Shown here: positions 9,235 through 17,476 of the stretch, one piece after another | Position numbering within the stretch: the stretch's first letter is position 1 | How the letters are laid out: the number at the start of each line of letters is the position of its first letter | NCBI RefSeq assembly: GCF_946481145.1 | Contig: NZ_CAMLMJ010000014.1 | Location: forward strand, 1 to 64,000 | Direction: 5' to 3' | DNA from: an uncultured Sediminibacterium sp. | GTDB taxonomy: Bacteria; Bacteroidota; Bacteroidia; Chitinophagales; Chitinophagaceae | Length of the DNA: 64,000 nt | Notes under the pieces: generated by a model | The model's database searches: none | Seen by the model: the letters and a program-made list of their open reading frames with translations, nothing else | What the model was told of the DNA's origin: nothing | Translations under genes and position numbers: made by a program

Positions 9235-9708
9235 ATGAAAATGCAACTATGGTCTGTCGGAAAACCGCATGAAACTTATGTAAAATCGGGAATTGAGGAT
9301 TTCACCAAAAGAATCGGAAACTATTTCCCGGCTCAGTGGCAGATCATTGCACCACCTAAACAGGCTGCTTCCTTAAACGAAACAGCCTTGAAAAAAGCAG
9401 AAGCTACACAACTATTATCTCTTTTAGATAAAGACGATTATTTGGTACTACTCGACGAAAGAGGGAAACAATTTAGTTCCACGGAATTAGCTGACTTTAT
9501 TCAAAAAAGAGCCAATGAAAGTACCCGTAATATTGTATTCCTGATTGGCGGTGCATTTGGGGTAGACCAAAGTATCACCAACCGTGCAAATCTAACCTGG
9601 AGCTTATCTAAACTGGTATTTCCGCACATGCTTGTTCGTTTGATTTTAGCGGAACAATTGTACCGTGCCTGTACCATTTTACGAAACGAAAAATACCACC
9701 ATGTTTAG
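9235..9708 (+). CDS. rlmH: 23S rRNA pseudouridine-1915 N3-methyltransferase
   Basis: The 157-residue length matches RlmH. This SPOUT-fold enzyme uses SAM to methylate pseudouridine 1915 in helix 69 of 23S rRNA on assembled ribosomes. Recognisable blocks are the N-terminal MQLWSVGKPHETYVKSGI, the active-site strand YLVLLDERGKQFSS, the trefoil-knot SAM loop NIVFLIGGAFGVD, and the C-terminal signature SLSKLVFPHMLVRLILAEQLYRA ending RNEKYHH. The ATG at 9235 follows the terminator by 24 bp, so the promoter must be very short or overlap it. Confidence 0.97.
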   Translation: MKMQLWSVGKPHETYVKSGIEDFTKRIGNYFPAQWQIIAPPKQAASLNETALKKAEATQLLSLLDKDDYLVLLDERGKQFSSTELADFIQKRANESTRNIVFLIGGAFGVDQSITNRANLTWSLSKLVFPHMLVRLILAEQLYRACTILRNEKYHHV

Positions 9709-9741
9709 AGCCTGTTTAGCAGAATTTACTAACTTGGCTCT

Positions 9742-10380
9742 ATGTTAAGCATTACTCTCCTCATCCTTATCGTTACCTGTGTCGTTTCTTTTACCGCATT
9801 TTCTAATCAAAAAGTAATCAATGACCTGATATTTTATCCGCCGGCCATTTCAGAACGTAACCAATGGTATCGTTTTGTAACTAATGGATTTATTCATGCC
9901 GATATTGCCCACCTGGCATTTAATATGCTTTCCTTATACCTGTTTGGTGATTTTGTAGAAAAATATTTCAATTATTATTTTGAAGAAAAAGGACGTGCTT
10001 TATATTTAGCGATGTACCTGACCGGATTAATCATTTGTCTGGTTCCAACTTATTTGCAACAGAAGCATAATTATCAGTATAGAAGTCTTGGCGCCTCGGG
10101 TGCTGTTTCGGCTGTGGTATTTGCCGGCATATTCCTGGATCCTACGATAAAAATCGGGCTCTTTATTTTACCTCCTGTGATCCCAGGGTTTATTTTTGGT
10201 CCCTTATACCTTTTTTTATCTGTTTATATGGCTAAAAGAGGTGGCGACAATGTTAATCACTCCGCCCACTTCTGGGGGGCTATCTGGGGTGTTGTGTTTA
10301 TTATTGTAAGTAGTCTTTTGTTAACCGACTTTAATCCGATCACTAATTTTATTGATGCTGTTGCGGGCTACTTTAAATAA
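9742..10380 (+). CDS. Rhomboid-family intramembrane serine protease
   Basis: A 212-residue membrane protein with about six TM segments. The catalytic serine is Ser119 in the GASG motif (SLGASGAVSAVVF) and the partner His is His176 in NHSAHFWGAIWG. The early segment WYRFVTNGFIHADIAHLAFNMLSLYLFGD matches the rhomboid loop with its conserved His-Asn pair. It cleaves substrates within the membrane; the substrate is unknown. It is 33 bp downstream of rlmH and probably cotranscribed. Its 3' end overlaps the convergent tilS gene by 13 bp. Confidence 0.92.
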   Translation: MLSITLLILIVTCVVSFTAFSNQKVINDLIFYPPAISERNQWYRFVTNGFIHADIAHLAFNMLSLYLFGDFVEKYFNYYFEEKGRALYLAMYLTGLIICLVPTYLQQKHNYQYRSLGASGAVSAVVFAGIFLDPTIKIGLFILPPVIPGFIFGPLYLFLSVYMAKRGGDNVNHSAHFWGAIWGVVFIIVSSLLLTDFNPITNFIDAVAGYFK

Positions 10381-11723
10381 GTAATGCACAAGAAAGCAGA
10401 GGTTGAATCTGTTATTCGAAAACGGTTATCTATACGCATGCCCAATACCCAAACAATCTTTTTATTGGACTCTAGCACCCATACTTTTTCCTTATCGGTT
10501 TTAGATAATTTCAAGTCAGCTAAAAAGCGGCTGATCTTTTTTTTCTTACTCATTCCAAGGGGATAAAAATAATCTCCCTGTTTCCATGGACGCAGTATTA
10601 GAGGGAAGGTGAGTAATGCAGCATTGATGACTGCCTTATCAGGCTCTGCACTAATTGCCGGATTATTGATTACTGAAAACTGCAAACTACCCAATGAAAA
10701 TACAACCTTATCTGATCCTTTTTCAATGGGTATCAATACAGGCTCATAAGTATCGGCCAGTGGTGCAATAATCATCCAGTTCCGGTTCTTGATTAAACGG
10801 TGTGTAGGAGAATGAATATAGCTACTATTATCCCCATCTAATAATTTAATCGCTTCAGCGGTTTGAGCTGCACTAAAACCATAGTCTTTCAGCAATTCAA
10901 AAGTTATTGTAAAAATCGGATTTGCTTTCTTCCATAATAAAACAGGAATATGCAGCTCCTCTCCTTTTACGGTAACCATCTTTTGAATGATCCCGTTTAT
11001 AGCATTCCGGTAAATAATATCCGTTTCTTTAAGTCGGGCGATTGTGTGAAGCAAATTACCCTCCACATTCGGAAATATATTTTTTACAGCAGGAATCCAT
11101 TCATTACGAAAATAATTTCGCGTATAATCACTCTTCAGGTTCGAACTATCTTCTCGATAGGTTAATCCATTCGCTTCTGCATAAGCAACCAGGGCTTCTT
11201 TTCTAAAATTGAGTAAGGGTCTGATTAAATCATTTCGACAGTCATCCATTCCTGTCAATCCATTTAACCCTGTTCCGCGAAACAGATGCATGAGTACCGT
11301 TTCAATATTATCATCCGCATGGTGAGCCACTGCAATTTTATAGATCTTATCTGGATGTGTTGTTTCAAGAGAAGATTTTATCTCTCTAAACCATTTATAG
11401 CGAAGTTCCCGCGCGAGTTCCTGTATGGATAATTTTCTTTCAGCAGCTAATTGCGCTGCATCAAAATGTTTTACTTCGATCTGCTTTCCATACTTAACAG
11501 CCAGTTTTCTTACAAATTGTTCATCATCATTACTCTCTTCACCCCTCAATTGAAAATTACAGTGTAGTATGGAAAAATCAATACCTGCATTTGCAACTAA
11601 ATCTGTCAAAACAACACTATCAACCCCTCCACTTACTGCTAATAGTAAATGTACTTTAGCTGTTGGCAGATGTTGGAATCGCTGTTTCCACCAGTGTAAT
11701 ATAAAGTTTTGAGATAATTGCAT
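10368..11723 (-). CDS. tilS: tRNA(Ile)-lysidine synthase
   Basis: A 451-residue N-type ATP pyrophosphatase that converts cytidine 34 of tRNA-Ile(CAT) to lysidine, changing its decoding from AUG to AUA. It shows the PP-loop SGGVDS (31-36), then LHCNFQLRGEES, the DDN-type motif VAHHADDNIETVLMHLFRGTGLNGLTGM, and the C-terminal TilS domain with LRPWKQGDYFYPLGM and KKKISRFLADLKLS. The length is normal. It is read towards the rhomboid gene and overlaps it by 13 bp. A CTAGG repeat tract precedes the start. Confidence 0.96.
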   Translation of the reverse strand: MQLSQNFILHWWKQRFQHLPTAKVHLLLAVSGGVDSVVLTDLVANAGIDFSILHCNFQLRGEESNDDEQFVRKLAVKYGKQIEVKHFDAAQLAAERKLSIQELARELRYKWFREIKSSLETTHPDKIYKIAVAHHADDNIETVLMHLFRGTGLNGLTGMDDCRNDLIRPLLNFRKEALVAYAEANGLTYREDSSNLKSDYTRNYFRNEWIPAVKNIFPNVEGNLLHTIARLKETDIIYRNAINGIIQKMVTVKGEELHIPVLLWKKANPIFTITFELLKDYGFSAAQTAEAIKLLDGDNSSYIHSPTHRLIKNRNWMIIAPLADTYEPVLIPIEKGSDKVVFSLGSLQFSVINNPAISAEPDKAVINAALLTFPLILRPWKQGDYFYPLGMSKKKKISRFLADLKLSKTDKEKVWVLESNKKIVWVLGMRIDNRFRITDSTSAFLCITYLK

Positions 11724-11795
11724 TAGTTGCTAGGTGCCAGGTGTTAGGTGCTAGGTATTAGGTGCTAGGTACTAGGTACTAGGCGTTAGGTGAGG
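11724..11795. repeat. CTAGGTN-type tandem microsatellite
   Basis: About nine imperfect 7-8 bp units (GGTGCTA, GGTATTA, GGTACTA) directly abut the tilS start codon. Copy number could affect the tilS leader; this is inference. Confidence 0.75.
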
Positions 11796-11805
11796 TTAAA
11801 AAAAA

Positions 11806-11906
11806 TCATTTCTTATTTCTTATTTCTTATTCCTTATTTCTTATTCCTTATTTCTTATTCCATATTTCTTATTTCTTATTCCTTATTCCTTATTCCTTAT
11901 TTCCCA
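11806..11906. repeat. Heptamer tandem repeat (TTATTTC/TTATTCC)n
   Basis: About fourteen near-perfect 7-bp units alternate TTATTTC and TTATTCC between tilS and the 3' end of glnS. Translated by chance, it gives the heptad FLI-SYFLFLIPYF. No gene is supported. Confidence 0.85.
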
Positions 11907-11913
11907 CCTCCTC

Positions 11914-13578
11914 TTAACTACCTTTTTTCTGCTCCTTGGCCCAGGTGTCTTTTAAGGTTACGGTTCTGTTGAAAACCAATTTTTCAAGGGTACTGTCTTT
12001 ATCGAGACAGAAATATCCTTTGCGTAAAAACTGGTATCGGTCATCAGAAGAATCCTTTGCCAGCGCAGGTTCCGCGAATGCATTGGCTACAATTTCCAAA
12101 GAATCTGTATTGATATGATCTTTAAAATCTCCTTCTGCATTACCAACATCTTCTACTTTGAACAGACGATCATAAAGTCGTACTTCAGCTTTTACGGCAT
12201 GTTTGGCACTTACCCAGTGTAGGGTGCCTTTAACATTGATACCGGAAGTATCTTCCCCACTTTTACTTTCGGGAATATAAGTACAATGCAAGGCTGTTAT
12301 TTTACCACTTTCGTCTTTTACAACTTCATCACAACGGATGATGTATGCACTTTTTAATCGAACCATTTGTCCGGGCGCAAGCCTGAAATACTTTTTGGTG
12401 GGTACTTCCATGAAGTCATCCTGCTCAATGTATAATTCATTAGAGAAAGGTATTTCTCTGCTACCTGCATTGGCATCTTCAGGATTATTTTCACTGCTTA
12501 ACATTTCTGTTTCACCATTATGATTGGTGATGATCACTTTCAAAGGATCGAAAACAACCATTCGACGAACAGCAATTTTATTAAGGTGTTCCCTTACGCA
12601 AAATTCCAACAAACCAACATCGATCAGGTTATCTCTTTTTGCTATTCCGATACGATCACAGAAATCACGAATAGCAGGAGCCGTATACCCTCTTCTGCGC
12701 ATACCACTGATGGTAGACATCCGAGGATCATCCCACCCATTCACATAATTTTCGTTAACAAGTTGAAGCAGTTTACGCTTACTCATAACGGTATAGGTCA
12801 TGTTAAGGCGCGCGAACTCATATTGTCTGGAAGGAAAAATATCGAGTTGTTCAATAAACCAGTTATAGAGATCCCTGTGTGGTATAAATTCCAGTGTACA
12901 AACAGAGTGCGTGATATTTTCAATGGCATCACTCTGTCCATGTGCAAAATCATACATTGGATAAATGCACCACTTACTGCCTGTACGGTGGTGATCGGCG
13001 TGTTTGATACGATAGATAATAGGATCACGCATGTGCATGTTCACATGTCCCATATCAATTTTAGCTCGTAATACTTTCTCACCGTCTTTATATTTACCTG
13101 CCCTCATTTCTGCAAACAGGTGACTGTTTTCTGCTATACTTCTGTCGCGAAATGGACTATTAGTGCCGGGTTGGGTTGGCGTACCTTTTTGTGCGGCGAT
13201 GGCTTCGCTGCTACTATCGTCGACATAGGCCAGTCCTTTTTCGATTAGTTTTACTGCAAAACCATATAATTGCTCAAAATAATCGGATGCATAACGTTCT
13301 TCCGCCCATTGAAAACCAAGCCAGCGAACATCATCTTTTATACTTTCCACATATTCGGTATCTTCTGTAACAGGATTGGTATCATCGAAACGTAGATTGG
13401 TTTTTCCGCCATATTTAAGGGCCAAACCGAAGTTCAGGCAGATGCTTTTTGCATGGCCTATATGTAAATAACCATTGGGTTCTGGGGGGAAACGGGTTAC
13501 AATAGAGCTATATTTCCCTGATTTCAGGTCTGCTTCTACGATTTCTTCAATAAAATTCAGGCTTTTTTCTTCTGACAT
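11914..13578 (-). CDS. glnS: Glutaminyl-tRNA synthetase
   Basis: A 554-residue class I synthetase that charges tRNA-Gln directly. It has the HIGH motif in PPEPNGYLHIGHAKS (39-42), the KMSKS equivalent VMSKRKL (about 268-274), the GlnRS/GluRS signature YDFAHGQSDAIENITHS, and a C-terminal anticodon-binding beta-barrel from about 335. The size matches bacterial GlnRS. A hairpin and the HAL-type gene follow upstream at 13645; no operon partner is evident. Confidence 0.97.
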   Translation of the reverse strand: MSEEKSLNFIEEIVEADLKSGKYSSIVTRFPPEPNGYLHIGHAKSICLNFGLALKYGGKTNLRFDDTNPVTEDTEYVESIKDDVRWLGFQWAEERYASDYFEQLYGFAVKLIEKGLAYVDDSSSEAIAAQKGTPTQPGTNSPFRDRSIAENSHLFAEMRAGKYKDGEKVLRAKIDMGHVNMHMRDPIIYRIKHADHHRTGSKWCIYPMYDFAHGQSDAIENITHSVCTLEFIPHRDLYNWFIEQLDIFPSRQYEFARLNMTYTVMSKRKLLQLVNENYVNGWDDPRMSTISGMRRRGYTAPAIRDFCDRIGIAKRDNLIDVGLLEFCVREHLNKIAVRRMVVFDPLKVIITNHNGETEMLSSENNPEDANAGSREIPFSNELYIEQDDFMEVPTKKYFRLAPGQMVRLKSAYIIRCDEVVKDESGKITALHCTYIPESKSGEDTSGINVKGTLHWVSAKHAVKAEVRLYDRLFKVEDVGNAEGDFKDHINTDSLEIVANAFAEPALAKDSSDDRYQFLRKGYFCLDKDSTLEKLVFNRTVTLKDTWAKEQKKGS

Positions 13579-13644
13579 ACTACGCTATTAGGGGCACAAA
13601 GTTAAGGCTTGTGCACTAACCTCCTTTCTGTTGTTGTGACGATT

Positions 13645-13693
13645 TAGCCACAGATTCACAGATATTCATTCAAAATCTGTGAATCTGTGGCTA
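13645..13693. terminator. Long perfect hairpin between hutH and glnS
   Basis: Perfect 19-nt arms (13645-13663 and 13675-13693, beginning TAGCCACAGATTCACAGAT) enclose an 11-nt loop. It sits just past the hutH stop and upstream of glnS on the same strand. It is a likely terminator or REP-like element, although it has no T run. Confidence 0.6.
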
Positions 13694-13707
13694 AAATACC
13701 ATCTTGC

Positions 13708-15201
13708 CTATACGCCATAACTATTTACAAAGTCAATTGCCATCTTCATATCATCATGCAAAACACGATCCTGTTCATTAAAACTTACTTTTTCACGGAA
13801 AGCCTGTACTATTTTTTCTACAGCAGTACTACTTTTTTGAGGACGTCGGAAATCCAGGGCCTGGGCAGCGCTCAGCAATTCGATGGCCAATAGTTTTTCA
13901 ACATTTTGAATTACCCGGTAACATTTTGTGGCAGCATTGGCCCCCATACTCACATGGTCTTCCTGGTTATTGGAAGATGAAATACTATCTACAGATGCCG
14001 GGGTACAGAGTTGTTTGTTTTCACTCACAATTCCGGCAGCAGTGTACTGGGGAATCATAAAGCCGGAATGCAGGCCTGGGTCTTTAACCAGGAATAACGG
14101 TAAGCCACGCTGACCGCTGATTAGCTGGTAAGTTCGTCTTTCAGCGATATTGCCTATTTCACTCATAGCAATTGCCAGATAATCTAGAGATAAAGCAAGG
14201 GGTTGTCCGTGGAAATTGCCCCCGCTGAGAATCATATCTTCTTCGGGGAAAATATTGGGATTATCTGTTACGGCGTTTATTTCACGAAGAAAGACGGACA
14301 AAATATGTTTAAAAGCATCTTTGGAAGCACCGTGCACCTGGGGAATGCAACGAAATGAGTATGGGTCCTGAACCTGTTCTTTTTTAAGTTGTGCTATTTC
14401 GCTATCTGCCAGATAATTGCGCAGTTTATTGGCAGTATCTATCTGTCCCTCATGTGCCCGTATAGCATGAATCCGTTCATTAAGCGGTTCTGTAGTACAG
14501 GCAAATGCATCAAATGAAACTGCGCTGATCAGATCAGCCATTTCCAACAGGTGTTCTGCTTTCTTTAAACAATACATCCCATAGGCACTCATAAACTGGG
14601 TGCCATTTATAAGAGCCAATCCTTCTTTACTTTGTAATTGAATAGGCTTCCAGTTAAGTAGTCCAAGCGCTTTAGCAGACGGCATACGCTCGCCTTTGAA
14701 ATATACTTCTCCTAATCCTATTAAAGGCAGACTTAAATGACTTAATGGAGCCAGATCACCCGATGCACCGAGTGATCCCTGGGTATAGATAACTGGTAAC
14801 ACATCGTTATTATACATTTCCATGAGTCGTTTTACCGTGTTGATCTGCACCCCACTATGTCCATAACTGAGCGATTTAATTTTAAGCATCAGCATCAGTT
14901 TTACAATATCATGGGGCACTTCTTCACCGAGGCCACAGGCGTGTGAGACGAGCAGGTTATATTGTAGCTGACCTATCTGGCCTGCATCTATTTTTACATT
15001 TTGAAGAAACCCAAAACCGGTATTAATACCATAATAGGAACGGTCTTTTTCGGCCATTTTACGGTCTAGGTACTCCCTGCAGGCGAGGATACGTTCATGG
15101 GCATCGAAAGTGATAGAAATATGCTGGTTAAAGTCTAACAGGTTCTTCACCTGGCTGAAATGCAGCCATTTTTGGTCTAAGGGGAGATAATTATAACTCA
15201 T
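13708..15201 (-). CDS. hutH: Histidine (aromatic amino acid) ammonia-lyase
   Basis: A 497-residue member of the HAL/PAL/TAL family, which deaminates histidine or an aromatic amino acid using a self-formed MIO cofactor. The MIO triad Ala-Ser-Gly is at about 146-148 in GSLGASGDLAPLSH. The YYGINTGFG tyrosine loop (56-64), GLALINGTQFMSAYG, and SSNNQEDHVSMGANAA are all intact. I start at ATG 15201 (MSYNYLPLDQKW); the longer frame adds seven residues. No other hut genes are adjacent, so histidine versus tyrosine/phenylalanine specificity is unsettled and the symbol is provisional. Confidence 0.88.
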   Translation of the reverse strand: MSYNYLPLDQKWLHFSQVKNLLDFNQHISITFDAHERILACREYLDRKMAEKDRSYYGINTGFGFLQNVKIDAGQIGQLQYNLLVSHACGLGEEVPHDIVKLMLMLKIKSLSYGHSGVQINTVKRLMEMYNNDVLPVIYTQGSLGASGDLAPLSHLSLPLIGLGEVYFKGERMPSAKALGLLNWKPIQLQSKEGLALINGTQFMSAYGMYCLKKAEHLLEMADLISAVSFDAFACTTEPLNERIHAIRAHEGQIDTANKLRNYLADSEIAQLKKEQVQDPYSFRCIPQVHGASKDAFKHILSVFLREINAVTDNPNIFPEEDMILSGGNFHGQPLALSLDYLAIAMSEIGNIAERRTYQLISGQRGLPLFLVKDPGLHSGFMIPQYTAAGIVSENKQLCTPASVDSISSSNNQEDHVSMGANAATKCYRVIQNVEKLLAIELLSAAQALDFRRPQKSSTAVEKIVQAFREKVSFNEQDRVLHDDMKMAIDFVNSYGV

Positions 15202-15329
15202 GAAAGCAATCCTTTGGCGCAAAGTAAGGCTGTTTTGGCGGATGGAAAAGAGAATGCCAAATCATTTGATGAAGTGGTGAATTTTCCCTTATTTTGCGCC
15301 TCGGAAAAGGGTGAATATTTCCGTTTTCT

Positions 15330-15381
15330 AATCGGTAGTTCAGTCCGCCTAAGGCGGAAGCAACTAGCAAACATAAGTACT
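15330..15381 (+). repeat. tRNA D-arm fragment with the CCGCC palindrome
   Basis: GGTAGTTCAG (15334-15343) is followed directly by the palindrome TCCGCC-TAA-GGCGGA (15344-15358), then AGCAACTAG. This is the same arrangement as at 109-135: a tRNA D-arm start whose loop is replaced by a CCGCC/GGCGG hairpin. It lies immediately before the intact tRNA-Arg. Confidence 0.55.
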
Positions 15382-16965
15382 GGACCGGTAGCTCAGCTGG
15401 ATAGAGCAACTGCCTTCTAAGCAGTAGGTCATTGGTTCGAATCCAATCCGGTTCACCCAAGTGGATAAATCGATTTTCTCATCGGTTTGTCCACTTTTTT
15501 TTTCTCCAAAACCCTCTCCCATATTGAATATTAACTGAACAGCTTCGTTCACTTTTGTGGTTCGAAAATCCGAACCTTCAAAAACCAATTTTTCAGGAAA
15601 TATCGAACCAACGACCTTTCTGCGGTTAGAAATAGTTCCATTCTCAAAAATCTCATTCAAATTAGACAGGTTATGAATCGCTTTTCGTATTTGATTACTG
15701 ATATTAATCCGCTTCTTGGAAAGCTCAAAAATTTCAGCTTCCAGTCGTTCTATTTCAGTTTCACACCCTTTTCTTACTTCGTGGTAATCTGTCTTATCAA
15801 TTTCGTCAATAATAAATTTGCCTCTTGCCTTATTTATCTGATCCTGTAATTCCGAAACACGGGTATTCAATTTTTGTATCTCAATATTATTTGAAGATGA
15901 ATTTTTCTTAAACAAGTCATTGACAACTTCAGCATAGATGTCTGCCATTCCAGGTTTAGGAATGAACTTTTTTAATTCAGAATTAAACTTTTCGTTTACT
16001 TCCAGTGCCTTAAATCTTATTCCGCATTTACTATTACAATGGTAGTAATGACTATAAGATGACCTGCCTTTTGAAGAACTGGCAGTAAGACTTTTTCTGC
16101 AACGGGGACACTCCAAATATCCACGCAGGAAAAACCTCTCAGGAGTTTCTTCACTGGTTTTTCTAACCCGCTTACCCCCATTTAATCTATCCTGAACATC
16201 AATAAAAAGTTTCTCAGAAATAATTGGATCATGATTACCCTTCACGATACAATCCGGCTCATCCTTGTAGCCCCTTAGAAAAATCTTACCATAATAGGCC
16301 GGGTTCCGCAATACGTTCCAGAAATGATTCTTACCACAGCTCAGCCCCTTTTCTTTTGCTAACCTATATACCTCTTCAATATGGAGCTGACGGTTTACAA
16401 TCGTTTCAAATGCCCATTTAATGATTTCTGCTTTTGGAGGATCAACCGCAATGTATTTTTTCCCTTCAGGTGTGGTTCTGTTGATGTATCCAATAGGTGC
16501 CCCATTCATATACCTACCCTCTTTTACCGCCCTTCGCATACCGTTACGAACATTTATTGCACGTCTGTCATTTTCTACTTCGGGTGATGTTAGGTAAATG
16601 CCCAACATGATTTTGTTTTCAGGAATATCAAGGTCTAAAGGTTGTTCAATAGCACAGGGTTCAACGCCTAATTTGCGAAGTAGATTAATCATCTGGAAAG
16701 CATCCGCTGCATTTCTGCTGAACCGATCCCATTTGGTAAATAAAATCTGCTGGACTTGACCACGTTTTGATCGGTAGGATTCCAGAATCTTTTTCCATGC
16801 TGGTCTCTGAAATGTCTTGGCAGAAAAATCCTCGTAAATAACGTCGCGGATCTGGATATTCTTGTAAGCACAATACTTACGTAATCTTTCTTCCTGGTCT
16901 CTTTGGGAATACCCTTTTTCGGCTTGCTCATCCGTGCTCACCCGGATGTATAGATCTGCCCTCAT
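15364..16965 (-). CDS. Large serine recombinase (integrase)
   Basis: A 533-residue site-specific recombinase that probably integrates and excises the element. The N-terminal catalytic domain has Ser10 in LYIRVSTDEQAEKGYS and the Arg-rich LFTKWDRFSRNAADAF. A recombinase domain (about 160-260, RRAVKEGRYMNGAPIGY) follows, then a zinc ribbon (CPRC ... HCNSKC, about 285-325), a coiled coil (about 360-430) and a tail. The reading frame runs antisense through the whole tRNA-Arg, giving the tell-tale VNRIGFEPMTYCLEGSC tail before stopping at 15364. The last ~33 codons are therefore supplied by the host attachment site. The native C-terminus before integration probably differed. Confidence 0.92.
   Translation of the reverse strand: MRADLYIRVSTDEQAEKGYSQRDQEERLRKYCAYKNIQIRDVIYEDFSAKTFQRPAWKKILESYRSKRGQVQQILFTKWDRFSRNAADAFQMINLLRKLGVEPCAIEQPLDLDIPENKIMLGIYLTSPEVENDRRAINVRNGMRRAVKEGRYMNGAPIGYINRTTPEGKKYIAVDPPKAEIIKWAFETIVNRQLHIEEVYRLAKEKGLSCGKNHFWNVLRNPAYYGKIFLRGYKDEPDCIVKGNHDPIISEKLFIDVQDRLNGGKRVRKTSEETPERFFLRGYLECPRCRKSLTASSSKGRSSYSHYYHCNSKCGIRFKALEVNEKFNSELKKFIPKPGMADIYAEVVNDLFKKNSSSNNIEIQKLNTRVSELQDQINKARGKFIIDEIDKTDYHEVRKGCETEIERLEAEIFELSKKRINISNQIRKAIHNLSNLNEIFENGTISNRRKVVGSIFPEKLVFEGSDFRTTKVNEAVQLIFNMGEGFGEKKSGQTDEKIDLSTWVNRIGFEPMTYCLEGSCSIQLSYRSSTYVC
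15382..15455 (+). tRNA. tRNA-Arg (anticodon TCT)
   Basis: A complete cloverleaf. The acceptor GGACCGG pairs with CCGGTTC (one G-T). The D-arm is GCTCAGCTGGATAGAGC. The anticodon stem ACTGC/GCAGT holds loop CTTCTAA with anticodon TCT, reading AGA/AGG. The T-arm is ATTGG-TTCGAAT-CCAAT. The discriminator base is A15455; the following CCC is not an encoded CCA. The serine recombinase gene lies immediately 3', marking this tRNA as the integration site. Confidence 0.95.
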
Positions 16966-17110
16966 TTTCTACAATTTTCTGTAAAGAAATAGAGGCCAAA
17001 TTGGCAAGGAATGATAGAATTATCTCCGCCTCGGATAAGGTAACAAAATTACCATTTTTAGCTAAAATTTCCATAACCTTTTCAGGGGTCATGTAGATAA
17101 AGTTTCCCAT
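16928..17110 (-). CDS. Small hypothetical protein upstream of the recombinase
   Basis: About 60 residues, starting at ATG 17110 (MGNFIYMTPEKVMEIL); a GTG nine bases upstream is an alternative. The centre (SEAEIILSFLANLASISLQKIV) is a predicted amphipathic helix pair. Its 3' end overlaps the recombinase start by 38 bp, implying coupled expression. Small genes in this position often accompany recombinases, but I do not recognise a family. Confidence 0.55.
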   Translation of the reverse strand: MGNFIYMTPEKVMEILAKNGNFVTLSEAEIILSFLANLASISLQKIVENEGRSIHPGEHG

Positions 17111-17131
17111 ACAATTCACTTTTCATACTCA

Positions 17132-17160
17132 CAAAAAAACCGGCAAAAAATCACCGGCTT
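17132..17160 (-). terminator. Minus-strand Rho-independent terminator
   Basis: On the minus strand an AGCCGG ... CCGGTT stem is followed by a run of seven T residues. It ends the transcript that includes the genes at 17189-18150 and separates them from the recombinase unit. Confidence 0.7.
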
Positions 17161-17188
17161 TTATTTCCAGAAATACTCATAAGAAAAT

Positions 17189-17476
17189 CTATACCAGCCG
17201 CTTAAACTCTAACCAACTTTCACCCTTCGCTCTTTTAGGAATGTAGTTGATATAGCGAAAAGCGTGGAGATCATGCATACATTTATCATAGGTCTGCCGG
17301 GCGTTTATCTTAGCGAGATACATCAACCTTGTTCTGTCAACGGGTATTCCAATGGGGCACCCCAGGGTCTGCCATTCGTTCACTAACGCAAGGTATAGGC
17401 TGATATGGGTAACAGTAATCCGCGTATCCTCAGAAACTACCGAGAAAAAGTCCTGCAGTTTGAAATCCGCATTCAT
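17189..17476 (-). CDS. Predicted winged-helix-like small protein
   Basis: A 95-residue protein. HISLYLALVNEWQTLGCPIGIPVDRTRLMYLAKINARQTYDKCMHDLHAFRYINYIP has the rhythm of a winged helix: a recognition-like helix followed by a beta turn with YINYIPKRA. Proteins with this pattern recur on Bacteroidetes mobile elements as small DNA-binding or replication-associated proteins; that resemblance is from memory. It overlaps the end of the 17473-18150 gene by 4 bp (ATGA), so the pair is coupled. Confidence 0.6.
   Translation of the reverse strand: MNADFKLQDFFSVVSEDTRITVTHISLYLALVNEWQTLGCPIGIPVDRTRLMYLAKINARQTYDKCMHDLHAFRYINYIPKRAKGESWLEFKRLV

Noticed and set aside
9235..9300. Shared rlmH-tilS operon
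   Set aside because: tilS is on the opposite strand and converges with the rhomboid gene.
11790..11972. Plus-strand 60-aa frame of FLI/SYF repeats
   Set aside because: It is the translation of the heptamer microsatellite; no gene support.
15191..15460. Minus-strand frame beginning MGEPDWIRTNDLLL
   Set aside because: This is the antisense reading of tRNA-Arg and its flank, a well-known spurious peptide type.
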